Part shown: piece after piece, positions 36,901 to 51,900 of the stretch
Layout: every line of letters starts with the position of its first letter
Numbering within the stretch: position 1 is the first letter of the stretch
Assembly (NCBI GenBank): GCA_910591455.2
Contig: OU342807.1
Location: 9,595,930 to 9,659,929, forward strand
Origin: Pholis gunnellus
Lineage: Eukaryota > Chordata > Actinopteri > Perciformes > Pholidae
Direction of reading: 5' to 3'
DNA length: 64,000 nucleotides
Translations under genes and position numbers: made by a program
Notes under the pieces: model-generated
What the model saw: the letters and a program-made list of their open reading frames with translations, nothing else
Database searches by the model: none
Told to the model about the DNA's origin: nothing

Positions 36901-39900
36901 GAAGCCCGTTGGAAATAAGTGGGAGTGAGGAAAGTTGCAGTGTGGTGTGACTGCAGGTTCCCTGTGGGTATAACAGCATTGTTGGCCTCCTTTCAGGAAG
37001 TCTCATCCATCAGCCTGAAACCCTGACAGCACATAGCAGGCAGCTGCTGGCTGGATCTAACTGGTTTTCATAGCACTTTTTGATGTTAGTGCTTTCTTTC
37101 TCTAAATCTCATACACAACATTGACCCCTAATCATACCAAGATTTTAGATCGCTAAAGAGTCTCAGTCAACCAGGTCACAGGAAATCTAGAATTACTCAT
37201 CCAGATTTTCAGTTTTACCCCTGGAGATATTCACAGGTCACCCAAGAGGCTTCTTCGGTCTACTCATGCCCGACACTACTCGCCGTTCAGTAGAGTTCAG
37301 CCTCTTTAAAAAGTGGCAAAATATCTCAGAGGCGACGTTCTAGATGCTAAGTTTGATGTTCAAGTTCAGTGACAGACCTGACAGGAAGTCACAGACCTGA
37401 TAGTGAGAGGAAAGCAAGACAGCAGGTGCTCCAAACTCAGTAGTAAAAATCATCCATGTGTTATTGCTAGTGCTGAAAAGACTGTTTATTACTCGGTTAG
37501 TTGACCAAGAGAATTTTTTTCTGATGTTGATAATAATAATTGATCATTTTGAGAATGGTTTAACTAACTTTTCAAGCCTAAATGCCAACAATTCACTGGT
37601 TCTAACTTTTCAAATGTAAAAAAAGACATTCTCAGGTAATCCTGAGAATCAAACATGGTGTTTTTCTCTGTGCCATTTTGCTTTTAACGTCAATAAGGTG
37701 CAGCAGAGTTAATGCTCATGATATAGAGACTTGACACAAAACAAGATGCATGTGAGAGCTGATCATATTTCATCTATGAATTGTTACATTCGCCTGCAGC
37801 CTCAGTTTAAAACCTGAAGCATGGTGGCTCTGTGTTGCTTTGACGCCCTTTTCTCTAATACAATGAGCATATACCAAGCATAGCTTAGCCAGGCTTATCC
37901 AACAAATACTTTAGGTCTTGACCACCACACAGTTTGTGCTCTTTGGTATTCGAAGAATGTCCAGCACCCGTCTAAAGGCTGATGGTTTGGGGGTCCTGAA
38001 TGGACCAGAGACTGAACAGAGGAGCTGAAACACAAAGGGACTCTGGCTGTACAGGTCCCAGATCCTCTTTGGCTCTTTGTTATTCAATAAATAGTGTGCA
38101 AATTAATTATCACAAACTAATCACAACTGTAATTGGCTGCATCAAGTCAAAGACATAGTGATGGCAGCTTCAAAATTGTTTTGAGAAAAATGTTGTTCAC
38201 ATATGAGATTGAATGAGAACTTTAATTAGACTTCAGCAGATGTTTTTGCATGTTGTTGGAAAAGGTGAGGCAGGGCTAAGGACAGGGAACCTGCCAAAAA
38301 TTGCTGGAGGATTACTCAAGCGACCAGCATCCGCTAAGCTAAACTGCCTTTGTCTACATTGTTTTTTTTTATATTGTTGAGAGCGACCAACTTGTCATTG
38401 GTAGTTTTCCGTTTACCCAAGAGGGATCAGTCCTTTTCCGATCGCCCCTACAAAGCTTTTCGTTATCCCCTCAGTAAGGTAGTGGGTAAGCAGGATTTCC
38501 GCTTTTGCAATTCACGGCGGCAGTGACGGCACATATTATTTTAATACGCTTGCCAGACTGTGTAACACCAGTTAAGAACATGGGTGTGGGGAGAAAGAAA
38601 CTTCAGAGTCTCTAAAAGAATGTGGAGGTGTTTGCGGTGAACCACGCCTATACCTAAAACAAGGCAGGAGGAACACATGTACATTTCCTGCACATTGTGT
38701 CATTTGAGAAGACTTTTGAAGTTCAATGAACTTTAGCACATTTTGTGTTGACTTGAAACCTAAATCCTTTGTTTTGAACTAGTTGAGGTGCTGCCCGAAT
38801 GGTTTCCCCTCCCCTCGGCACACCTGCCCCCCTTACGTAAGCCACATGACGGCACGTCGGTCACGTATCAAAACACACCCAAGAACCAAACATTCACGGA
38901 ATGGTCCCTTCAATAACAACTCTTTCTTCTGTTTTTTTACAACATCTTAGACTAGTTTGCAAACTATTGTTTACTGGCACTGTAGGCGAAATTGTTTTAG
39001 TTTGATCTTGCCTACTTTCTGTCCCTCTTTAAGACTAAACCAGCCAAGCAGAATATTCTTGCTGCTTTATTGTGTGACTGCTCCTTTTAGCTTCTGCTGA
39101 AAGAGTTTTATTAACAATTAATCTGCAGATCACTTTTTTAATTCATCTTTTTTGGTTTGTTCTTTAAAATGTCTGAAAGATGCGACAAATGCTCATCATA
39201 ATCTTCGACAACAACATGGTGCCACCAGTTTACAATTCTATTATCACCATGAGAAGGTGGAACAGCTGTTATTTTGGCATTTCTTTATTAAAATAGTACT
39301 ATAATTATATACAACTACTATTATATAATACTTAATCATATGTCAAAATAGGTGCTGATTGTTTTTCTGTCAATGGACATAATTCATTGATGTTTCAGAC
39401 ACTTTGTCAGTCACTGCCAGTCTGTTGAATACTCAGTTGACCAGTTGAACCTGTTACTGGTTTGTCAATATGTTAGCTTTCATGTTGTCTCGATACGTGT
39501 TCGCTTGTCATGTGAACATCCAAATAAAGTCCTAATAGGTGTTTAATTAAAGTAATGATTGAACATTGTTGTGTCTTTTACAAAAAGAATAGGCCTTTTT
39601 CACATCAGACATTTTGACTTCAAGTGTCCCAGTAAGCCCTTACAGCCATCATTATGTGATTTACAACTGTGCTTTTCCCTCTATGTGACACGTCAAAAAA
39701 TCACCATTAACTGTGGAGATTCATGTCTAAATAGCTTGAAAGCTTACAACAACACACACATCGGGTTGATTTGCAGTTTTGAAATACATTTAGTATAAAG
39801 TCACAAAGTGTCATTGTTGCAAAACATCTTATGAACAGTAAATAAATGAATCAAGGAATGCAATAAAAAAGACATCTGTGGTTAAGTTATTCTTACAGTT

Positions 39901-42900
39901 AAGGTTGGGTTGCAGTGTTTTTCTTCCTGCTTTGACTTCGCAGAAGATAATAGCGTATTCAGCTCTGCTTAGGCAAACACGACTAGGTGATTGTGAAATG
40001 TCCAGCCTGTAAGTGCCAGGATATGAAAATGTTAAGCAACCTTAACATTCAGTGCCAACGCTGAGTTGCTCTTTTCGTTGCATAATTTCATCATGTGTCG
40101 CTGGCATTCATCCAGTGGCACCAACCAGCCTATATTTTAGAGCAGCAGACATTTCTCTCTTGGTTCATAATAATTACCAGAGACAAGCTCCACAAAGGCA
40201 CTGATCTGTTGCACTGCATGGCTATTATTCTGCAGACAAAAGACAGTCTTATGCTCCTATTTTCAGCCCCAGGGACATGAAGGGTGGGGGGGCTTAATGT
40301 TTTTTATGTCATAGCATTTCATAGCCACCCTGCAAGGTAATTAACTATGTGTTTTTGTTTTCATATTTCAGGTCCCAAGAAGAAGATAGGCCAATATCTC
40401 CTTTCTACATGAGGTAGGCCTTCTTGCTTTGCGTAAGAAAGCTGAAAGAATTGGATGAGAGTATGTTGTTTTGGGGGAAGCGGCTGTGTGCTGCTTTAGT
40501 GCATTATCATGGGAAACAATGGAAGTACCAGTTGGAGGGAAAGCAGGGTAACGGTTTGCTCACCACTGTTTCGGTTATTGTAGCAGAGGCACATGTTGCA
40601 GAGACACCACCCAATCAAAAAACACCTCTGGGTGCAGACACAGAAGGATCTGATGGTTTAAGATCATTGAACATTGTAGGATGAATAATTTAAGCTTAAG
40701 CAATTTGTCGGCAACTACAGATAATCGTTTCGATCATTTTTTAAAAAACAATGAAAGAATGCCAAATACGGCTCTCAAATGAGAGGATTTTCTATTTTTC
40801 TTTGGATCATTGTGAACAGAATATATTGGGTGGACCAATGAGCTTTTTCCAGTGTTTTTTGCCATTTTGTAGACTAATGACTAATCAAAAAGATTTTATA
40901 ATTAGTTGATTATGAAAATAATTGTTAGTTGCAGCGTCATTTTCTGACAACATCAAAACAATATTTAATATAATTTCTTGTCTTGACATTTTTCATTAGT
41001 GCCAAATTTAAAAATGAACCGTGCATGAAATGTCCATACATGTATACAACATTCAGTAAACCTCATGTTTTTGCATGTGCAACTGATACGTTTTCGGTAC
41101 ACCCTGGCCACACCTGCGCAGTAATCAACTGTTAATCATCAATGACGCTACTGTCATCGTTTCCCATTTAGCCTTCAGTTTATGTTGACCTAAAGCCTTA
41201 AACTCAGCACCTTGTCCAGCAAGTGTTACCGGTTGGTTCCTCAGTTAATCATTGGGAGTTGGCACATTTTGACTGGAGTGTTGTTTGCTGATATGACCTT
41301 AGAGCTGATAATGCTCCAGACCAGGGCGGCTGTTTGTGTGATCAAGCCTTTTATTGTTTTTTTCTTAAAAAAAAGAATAAAATAGACGCAGGACAAAAGC
41401 TTCACAGAACAATAGTCAGAGTAACCAGAATAATGCAAAAAAAAAAGAATGCAATACAACTTTAAATACACTTTATGATTCATATTTTACATGAAATGGA
41501 AGTTAAATCAAGTAACGTTGATGTTTTTAAAACAGATAATAATACTTTTGTAGCTTTTGCAAAATTGTCTTCTACTGTTCAGCAGCCGTAAACCTGGATA
41601 TAACAAAAACAAACTTAATATGAACTTTGACTGGATCATCTTGTCTCTTGGTTACAATGTAATAAAAACACGAATCCTTTTCATCCATGATGGAAGGTCA
41701 AAGGTCTCAATTAGTGCACTAATCCAAGTCCTCGGCATGTGGTCAGTCATGAAGTCAGCTATGTACAGTATGTGTAGTAAACATTACATAACAATAACCT
41801 GTTTAACTGTGGTATGGGATCTGTAATCTCTTTGTCTGCATTACATAATCAGCATACTTTCTCAGTGAACTGCACAAAACTACTCGCATTTTGCAAGTCA
41901 CATGTCAGGCCATTTAAAACATTTTAACAGGTCTCTATTATTCATTACATGACATGTGCAAACAGACATGTATGCATACATGTATATTTGGTGTAAATGC
42001 ATATGATACCACAAATAGGAAGGTTTTACGTTTTGCATGTAATTAGTCATAATTCAAATGTTGACCTGATGGCAGTGCTAGATGAGAAGTCAGGGGATCC
42101 CCAAATGATTACAATTAATCCTCAGGGGGTCATGAATGTCTTTAAAAGTTAATGTTGATCCATCCAGTAGTTGTTTTGATATTTCACAAAAAAACTAAAA
42201 TGTCAACCACATGGTCTCACTAGAGCAAAAGCCAGGGGATCTCCAAAGTCTATTGGCTTTATCCTCTGGGGACCATGAACGTCTGTACAAAATCCAATAA
42301 TGGTTGGGATATTTGAGACTGGACCAAGGTGGTGAACTGACCGACAGGCAGTGCCGTTCATAGAGCCGTGCTGATAGCGTGGCTAAATATTAGTGGGTTT
42401 TTTCAGCCTCTCAAATGTGATACATTTCTCTGTTTTATGTAATTGTAAACGTAATATCTGTGAGTTTTGGACTGTTTGTTGGGCAAAATAAGCTCTTTGA
42501 AGATGCTGTCTTGGGCTCTTTTATACTGTAAACTCAAAGGTCAATCAATGAACAACTTGGAAACATAATTGTACAGATCAATTGCTAACGAACTAATTCG
42601 TTAGCAAGTAGTCTGTGTCATCTCCGAGTGACTAAGGCTAATGTTTGTAATACTTCCCTCTCCCTTTACCTCTCTCTGTCTCTTGCTCACGCTCATCAAT
42701 GACTAACGCCACGGCATGCTTGTACTTTGTCACATACGCACCACACAAACTTTCTCTCTCTGCTGAAGTCTACTTGCATTCTTGCACATACAAAGACTCT
42801 CAGGCTGCCACATGGGAGCTCAGCCCAATCAAAGTGGATCATATATCAGCATCATGTTCTTGTGTGTGTTGACCAAAGACTCTGAAGGGCCTGGCTAGTG

Positions 42901-45900
42901 TCTGACTGTGGTGTAATACTTGATTACCTGAATGGATGCTCCTGGGTACACAATGTGGGGGATTTAACAGATATAAGCTTCTGCTTTAGATGCTTAGGAG
43001 TTGCTTCCTCCTTGCTTTTTATGCCTTAAAGAACACTTGATTTTAAAACCCTAACACAGACACAACTACGGAAAACACATTATTTTGTTCTTACTATTAT
43101 TTACATCGCAATTTTCTTAATTAGAAGGGCCTGAATGAAGCAATTATACAAAGCAAACTTTAAGCTCTTGTAAAACAAAGACTTGCATTGCTGGCTTTTT
43201 AAAATCACACTGTGCAAAACAAAAATAACACAGTTGAACTGCCAGACCTATCATTTCATTACAGACCTGTCTTAACAGCTCAGCGAACCTCACTGACACA
43301 ATAAAACTGAAAACAAAAAAATTTGCTGCTGACTGGTAAAATGTCACAAATCCAACAATCGTATTTTGAATCTGTCAAAGAAAATGAACTGATCCATGAT
43401 ATTTCTGAAAGGAATAGTTCAACTTTTTGGGAAATATTGGTTTATTCTTCTATTATGTGCTTTCCTGACAAAAGTTAGATCAAAAGACTGATATCACTCT
43501 CACCTGTTAAATATAAATGTGCTGCCAGGAGAAGCGTCATTTATCTTAACTTAGCATAAAGGCTGGAGAAAGGGGGAAACGGTGAGCCTGGCTGTGTCCA
43601 AAGGACTAAACCATTTGGGGTTACAGCCAAATGCAGTTGACTTCCTGAAATCTCTGATGGTTCTTTGGAAAAACCTCATGATGACGACAAGACTGGTGAG
43701 TTTGCTGGTGAGTTAGTTCATCAGAATTCCACTCAACAAGCTTTTAGTGGAGAGCTTTTTAGAAATTACGCCATGATTTTCCCGAGACTCACTGAAATGA
43801 AACCACTGGATTCATGTGCTGTGAGTCGGGTTTCTACTTGCTGAGATACCCTGGGTACCTAAAGATAAGTGCAAGACCGTACGCCCACGGAGGGAAACAT
43901 TCATGGATTCAGCTCAGTCAACTTTGAACTTGGACATCTGGTGGACAGCCAGATGTGGGCACAAACACAGACCCTAGACAACCCTGACATTACAAATAGA
44001 AAACAGGTTGGAACCACAGAAAGGGTCGCCAAAACGTTTCCTCATCAGTGTCCTACCACCTACAGTCCCAGGCTCTTCTTCTGGACCTTGTGTTCCTCTG
44101 TTTTCCTGATCTTGTAGGTATTTATTAGCTAATGTATATGGCATTGATGGTGTTGCCCCAAGAAGAAATACCACGCTGGTAAATATTAGTAAAAGAGAAA
44201 TCCTCCTCCTGCTGCCTTGATGTCTCCCCTACAGGCTGAAAAACGTTTTTAACCACATGGCATCACATACTGCAAATAGTCAACACTTATCTAGTTCTCT
44301 TCTCTCCGGCTGTTTCCCACAGGCCCTGAAAACTGCAGTTATTAAGCCGCTCTTAATAAAGAATAATCTAGAGTCTAGACAACTCACTAATGAAAAATTA
44401 CAGACCTTATTTTTAAGTTATATAATTGAAAACAGCCTAACACCTTCTTGAGCCTAAAGAATTGTTTAGATGTTTGTTAAGGACATCTACTTAAACACAG
44501 ATAGTGGAAAAGTATCAGATTTGTTATAATTGGATCTCGGTGCTGCATTTGGCAATATATTACCTGAATGACTGGAAAACTGGGTAGGACTTATGGTTTG
44601 AATCTTATTTGAAGAACACTTGTGTGGAATTGTTTTGTTGAAAGAAATTTAAACTTAAAGATTCTGCAAACGGTAAAAGAGCTTGAAGCTCCTGTGTTAC
44701 TTGCAGATATTTAAATGAGGTGGTATGTAAACATTTAGTGTTTCTGCACCTCGTCGGTCAAGATTTGTAGCTCGCAGTCTGAAAATTACATTTTTATTTG
44801 TTCTCTCTACTTTGTTTTGCCCACTGTGTAACTGGAGCAAAGGCAACATTTATACTTTGCCACATGGATAATAAAGTCAGACGCAAAAAATGGCAAATTG
44901 CACTCGGCTGCAAAACTTTATGGGCATATGTGCGCTGTAATATCATTAGCACAATATACATGTTATTCTTACATACAGCTTATTTTTTGTCATCCCAATA
45001 ACTTAAACAAACATTAACAAGTTTGTTTAAAGATCAAACACTCACGTTATAGTGAAACAATGACGATAGAAAGGCACGGCGTTAATAAGTTTAAGACTTC
45101 ATAGCTGGCATAAACGTATTATAGCTGGGTAATGAAATTACACAATCATTGTGTTGCAGAACAGCTGCTGATCAAACTTTTGACTGCTGGTGGTATGATT
45201 TGATATTTTTAGAATATATGTGTTCAAGAAAGAATTGTTTGGCTTGGTTCACTCATTCTGGAGGTGATATTCTTGTTATGTTTCTGATGCAATGTAAGCC
45301 ATATGTTCGCTCACATAAAAAAAAGCATAGTAAGCAGGTGCTGCACCAAAAACAAGACATAGAGATACGCAGCAAAAGATAATCATCTTCAGACGTCTGA
45401 TGCAATGGCTCACCCCTCCTGCCTTATGGTCTCATTTGCCAGCACTTCATGACTCAGACGTTATTGCACACCAGGCGACAATACTGTCTCATATTAGAGT
45501 GGATTTACACATTTGCCTCTTTAGTTAAAATAAGTCGGTGGTGCAAAATTAATTTGGTGTTCTCATTCCCAACTTGTCAAATCCTCGTCGCGCCCCTCAG
45601 CATCTGACACTGACGCATAGGGCGCCCTTGAGTGTCTGTATGAGACGGACCAGGCTTTCAAGTAACTCCAATGTGAACCCATCAGCGTCATTATTAGACA
45701 TTATCCGATGCTCCGTGTGTGATGACGTTGTATAAAGACCAGAAACAGGGAGGGTGGATGGATCAAACAAACACAGGAGTTTCATCCAAGAGACTGCTGT
45801 TAGTGTCCCGTGTGAAACAAACTGCGAGTTGTTTGTGTTCACGACTTTACATTTCCCTCTCACTTTAGAAACAGCTGTTTGTGTTGTTTGTTGTGTTCAC

Positions 45901-48900
45901 AGCATTACGTTTAATTTTAACTTCACAAACACTTGATCTTGTCCCATAAGTGTTTTAAGTTTCATCTTTACTTTAGAAACGTAGAAACTTTAACCCAAAC
46001 CATGATAGGGTTGTTTTTTTCACAACATTAACCAAATATTGCAACCGTAGTGGAGCGTTATAGTTTGAGGCTTTGGGCTACACAGTGCGTTAGAATTTGT
46101 CGCCAAGGGTCCTGACAAAGTGTCGGTATTTGAGTTGGGAATGAGAGCGGGTTGGTTGTCCGATATTGTGCCAACTCGCAGACTACTTGGAAGGATGGAA
46201 GCTGCCTCGAGATATTTAATTACCAAATGTTTCACATTTTCCGGCAGTTGTGCTCAGCTGTTTATTTCATTAACATCCTAAATGCAGCTTGAGCAGAAAT
46301 ATAAGATTTGACATTGCAGACCAACATGGATAGTAGATTTGTACCTGAACAGAATTTGTGTATTTCAGAGAGTCGTGAAAGTCCTCTACAATCCAGAACA
46401 CCATATATTGAGTTTAATAATTCTTCACTCCTCATTTCTTTTACCCACACATCTAGTTTTCATGCAGAAATTATTATTATTATTTGTCCAAGCACACAAA
46501 AAATGGTCCAAAGAATCCAGTAACATTGGGAACCGCTGCCTCAAACTGTAACAGTGTCAGTGTTAAAATTGCAACATCGGGCATGGTACATTTCTCCAGG
46601 TCTAATAATCATCTTCCCCGAGAACACATTCCAGTTATATAATGGGCCCTCTCATCAGTTTTATATCAAGAGCAGATTGCAGAGGTCGGTCCTCAAAAGT
46701 TTTGGATAGATCTTGAACCTTCTGTCATATTTCAGGGCTTACTGTGTCCACTGCACTTGATGGATTCATGCCTTTGACATTTGCAGGCATTACGGTCTAC
46801 GGTTAAGTCAACATTAGTAAGCCATTAAAGCGTTTTCTGTTGCTTTAACCTGTTGCGTTCAGCGTCGAGTCTATTATTAGGTAGTGGGCTAATGTTTTTC
46901 CCGCTGTGCCCGGAGATAATCGAGCGCATTAGTCTGCGGCCTCTGGAGCACCTGTGAGCCTTAACGGACTTAACTTTCACTCCTCTGTCCGCCTCTTTTT
47001 CTACCAACTGAATAAATGAAACTGAACTGAAATGAGCACAGATCTTAAAACTATTAAAACATTTACAGACCCATGTTTATGATTTTAATTAGTTAAGCTC
47101 ATCAAAAGGATCATCTGGTTATCACACGGTTGGTGTGATAGGATATACAGCTTTGATGATGTGCACGTGTAATCAGTGCATGTCCACGGCATTTTACATA
47201 AGTTCCCCACAGTCACCTTCACAGTGTACCATCGCTCCGTTATTATCTCTCCCTTTATCAGTACCAGCGCTCTGGAAAGCTGTGCTATTACTGACAACAC
47301 CACTGTTTATGTAAGATCTCCTCAGGTCACCCCTATACATGTTGAGGTATCTGTACGCCAAATGACGAGGTGCTCAGATTTACTGTCCAGTATTTTGTAC
47401 TCGTTTGGCTTAGAATATGGGCAGAATCCATAAGAAACCGGTGGGAGAAATAACATCCTCTGTAGCAAAACAAATGGAAACCGAATCACTGACAATTGTA
47501 CTTTGGCTCTTAAGAGTTCTGATAAGAAAAGTCCTCGACTGTAATAGAAGAGAAAAAGAAGAGTTGCCAAACTGCAAAAATGTTACTGTTTTATGTTGCC
47601 TTATATCTTTATATATATATCTATATCTATTTATATGTAGTTAGATATAGGCACACCGAAATAGGACAACTATTGCTCATTACTGCAGATAACATGCCAT
47701 GTGAAAGATGAAGCCAGAGATCAGCATGAAGAGTATTGACCATATACTCTACTGTAAGACTTAGAGGGGTAGTCATAGAAGCCGGCCACTTAGCTCTCAG
47801 AGGACCTACTTATGCTGCGAACACAGCTGAAGTTAACACTCGCTCATGCACAGTAGATGCCTCGATCACCTAGGGCCAGAACCAGAGCCTGGGGGCGATT
47901 TTCAGCGTTGCTCAGTGACCTGTTATGACCACCTGTTTCCGTAGCTCTTACTCTTCTTCCCCTCTTGTTTTTCTTTCAGTAACCACCTCTCTCCTGTCCA
48001 CTTCAGACCAGAGGTTGGAAAGTAAGTTCACTTTATTGCTGTTGCCACAGTTTATTTAAAGATCATTTCTTAAGTTTCACTTATTAGGAAACTGTTATTA
48101 AAGTCCATGATGTTTTTTTCTTCAGTTTTCTGGACAGGACGATTCGTTCGGCGGTGGAGCAGCACCTCTTCGATGGAAACCCTTTAGGGGATCAAAGTTC
48201 AGAGGACTGTGAGTTAACCCCACGTCCACCACCTCCGAGGTCGACGCCATCTGCCCGACAGAGACGTCGACACCAGAGAGAGCAACAGGAGGAGGCGCTG
48301 AGACACAAAGAAAGGAACAGGTACAAGGAGTCTGTTGTTGTCGTGACGTTGGTAGTTGAGGGTACCGGCATGAGATTGGTTTCGGTTTGTCTTTAGTTGC
48401 AACACTAAAGTACACTGCAAAAGTCTTGTTCAGTGAGAGTAATCCCACTTTTTTGTTATATAAATCAAAAGTTATTCTTTCTTCATTCTAGTGCAGAATT
48501 ACTTTTCTTATTTCAAGATACAAACACTAGAATTATTTTTTATTTTAGATAGTATTTATATTGGAAGCACATATAATAAAAGAACATGTTTTCCTTCATA
48601 TTTGCTTTTTATTACCCATCCAATGAAAACCCCATTCAACCCACCCGTCACCCGCTGAACCATTATATTAAACCACATTACGACAACAAGAAATAATAAA
48701 AAATGAAATTGGAAATAAATAGACAGACAGAAACGACTCAGATTCATGTTTTTTAATAATACTGTGCCGGTAAAGCACAGTAAGATGCCATTCGTTACTA
48801 AAGCCTGACCTCAGGTTCTCACTGCAGTGCCACTACTTCCAGTTGGTGTTTTTGGTGACAGTAAACACTCGTAAGGTTTCACTCTGTGCGGTAAGCTCGT

Positions 48901-51900
48901 CCACTGAGACACGGCACAGTCATAACAACTGGAGTCATCGCAGTCAGAAACTAATCCTTGTTGATGGAGATGTGCTAGAGTCTGAGAGTGAGACGTGGAT
49001 TAGAGAAGTGCATGAGTCCAAAGACGGCAGAAAATGCCAAGAGCGTGGACAGTAAATAGAATTAGCGCAAACGCTAAACAGCACATGTAAATGAGTTATC
49101 AGGATGACCTTAGCATTTAGTTTCCTGAAGCATTTTTCACCCAATGTCAAGCTGATAAAGACGGACCAAAGTGTACAACAGAGAGAGTAAGATGGACAGC
49201 AGATCGCTCATTTCCTCACCGTCCTCTTCTCCGTCTGAGAGCAGAGCTTCGTCCGTCCGAGCTGACACCAACAAGGAGAACATCTCGTTGAGCAGTGGGA
49301 GCGGCTCGGGCAGCGTGGGGGAGGACGCAGGCAGCAGCGGCGCGGACTCACAGAGAGGCCAGAGTGGTCACGCCGAGCGAACCCCCAAACCCAAGAAGTG
49401 GAAACACAGCCCGACACTGGTGCAGCTCACAGATAACCAGGACGCCCACACAGTGAGTCATCTCGCCTTTTCTCCCCGTCTCTTCCTATCTGTGTGATTT
49501 GTCAGCATCTCGTGTTTTTTTGACAGCTTTCTGTCTCTGCTGTTTTAATCTTTTCTCTCACTGTGACTGGTCAGTCGGTGTAGGTCAGCTGATAACCTCA
49601 ACAACGCATGTTTCTTATCATGGCTACTTTAGATTGTAGTGAATTCAAAAATTTCCGCCACCGATCTTCTCCCCTAATGCACCTGTGGTGCAGATTGGTT
49701 GCTAAATCAATCAGCTCAACCTCCCCGTCATCCTTATTTCTGACTCACTGCAAATAATTGTCAGTTGCAGTTAACAAGAATCACACTAAATGCGGACAGC
49801 GGCGAGTTGGAAGATGACAGGAAGCAAGATGCAGCTGCCTAATGGTTCCCTGCCATTCTCATTGTACAGCGGCTTGTAATATGCAGCATGCCACACTAAT
49901 TGTAAACCACTTTTTCCAGAAGCAGTGCAAGTGTAAGGGCCACTTTCGAGTGCGCAATTAGCTGCCGCTTTTATCCTCTGAAGACGATGATCAGAGCAAC
50001 CTGTCAACAGTTGTGGTGCCGGTACTCGACACCACAATGTTGAGTGCTCAGTATTTGTATCATGTAAAAGGGAAATGATTGAAATACAGTTAATCACTTT
50101 GTTTGTGAATGTTACTTTGATATTTTACTTGTTTTCTGAAGCCGCTGAACATTTCATTGTCTTCAGTTTCCATAGTTCCATAGGTAGAGAGAGAAAAATA
50201 GAAAAAATATTCTTTGGTTCCAGCGTCTCAAATGTGAAGATTTGATTATGTCATTTTAAATGAAATATCTTTGGGGTTTGGATTGTTGATCTGACCAAAC
50301 AAGTTCTAATATTTTACTATTAAAACTATTTTGTAGAATAGAATCATCAGCAATAATCAGTAGACTAATCAATGATACACACGAGTACCTACATCGTCCA
50401 GGTTAAGAGCGCCAGTATGATCAGATGATAAAATACTTGGTCAGCTACCTCTCGCCTGCCAACCAAGATGCAGTGAGACGTACCCAACAGTTGTATCACA
50501 GAGTCTAATACGAGGAGTGTGTGACAGCGCGGCGAGGACATGGTGTGAACCATGTTGCTTCAGTAACACGATCCAGTCTCCACAGACTCTTCTTACACCG
50601 AAGCTGCATGAAAGCAAGACCGATTATTATTCACACTTGGCTCACGCTTAATTTAAAGTTCAGCACTCTCACTTACACTCAACTGAATCCCCAGCCCAAC
50701 ACTTTATGTAACAGAGCAGATGACTGTCGACGCTCTGGCACACTTATGTTCTATAGGTGATAGCTGGCACAATCCTGATTGGCCAGACGACCGCGGTGCT
50801 GAGTGGCTGATAGCAGAGGTTTGGTGTTAGCGAGTGTCTGCGTCTCTGTAATGTGAGCTTGTTATGTCAAGAGCCCCTGAGAGTAATTAGGAGCTCTGAA
50901 AGCGTCTTGGGTGTTCTTGCTGCTGCTGTTTATTGTACAGCAACACAGCATGATGGAATATATACAGCATTTGTTTTATGTGATCTTTTTGATAAGTTAA
51001 TTAAAGTTTGTGTTGTGTAAAGCTACTTCAATACTTAATAGTTAACACATTTGATGGTTAAATTGTACCTTTCCACACTAGCCTCCAGCCTCTGTGTCTT
51101 TGGCTTTAGCATGTCTGTGGATGTCAGTGTCGATCGGTTGGTCCACCACTTTGGTCCAGACTGAAATATCTTAACTACAGGATGGAGCGCCATGACATTT
51201 GGGAAAGACATTCATGGTTTCCAGACGATTCATCGCTATGAATTGAGTTTTCCTCTAACTTTTAGGTTCATTTTTGTGGTTTTGAGGGAAACTCCTCAAC
51301 AACTGTTGGATGTATTGACATGAAATCTGAAGCGAAGGGAAATTAAGTTAAGAATTGTATTTCAGTCTTCATGGTTCAGCATCCAAAAAGGTTCATTAAA
51401 GCAATCATGGTTCCTCGTTTATTATTTCGTATAATATGAGCAGGAATTCAAAGCGATCTTTACACATCAGTATAACAGCTTGTTCAGTACTTTGTAAGCC
51501 TCTGTTTTGAAAAGTGCTTTACAAATATAGATGAGTAGAAATTAAAGCTAAAAGCTATCATTGTTTTTCATTGGATATGCTTCTACAACTTAACATTGTC
51601 ACATTTTGATGGGAAAACTGGTCATAAAATGTGTAGATAATCCACGTTTAATTCATGTTTGAATTGTGTCTTTTTCCAGTTCAAGGAATGTGTTGGTGAG
51701 AGACCAGCGAACCACATGGAGACATTTGAGTAAGCTCTTTAAAACCTTAACTTGATCCCTTTGAGAAATTGTATTAAAGTGAATCGTTTTTTTTCTCATC
51801 ACTTTCTGCACCGGTTACCTGAATGTTTGTTTTACATTGATAAGCTACTGGCTGCCACTATCTTACGGGATCTGTTTGGCATACTGTGGTGTTTATAGCG

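Larger units (their letters stand above)
40414..47979. other. fam13a intron 9
   Basis: 7.6 kb, the longest intron. Holds family B copy 3, repeat family A copy 2, the 43404-43620 repeat and the L2 fragment near 44.3 kb. No exon recognised. Confidence 0.6.
49453..51679. other. fam13a intron 12
   Basis: 2.2 kb with family B copy 4 and family A copy 3 (reversed). No exon recognised. Confidence 0.5.

Noticed and set aside
48122..48448. Antisense frame opposite fam13a exon 11
   Set aside because: Complement of a well supported exon with FAM13-specific residues.
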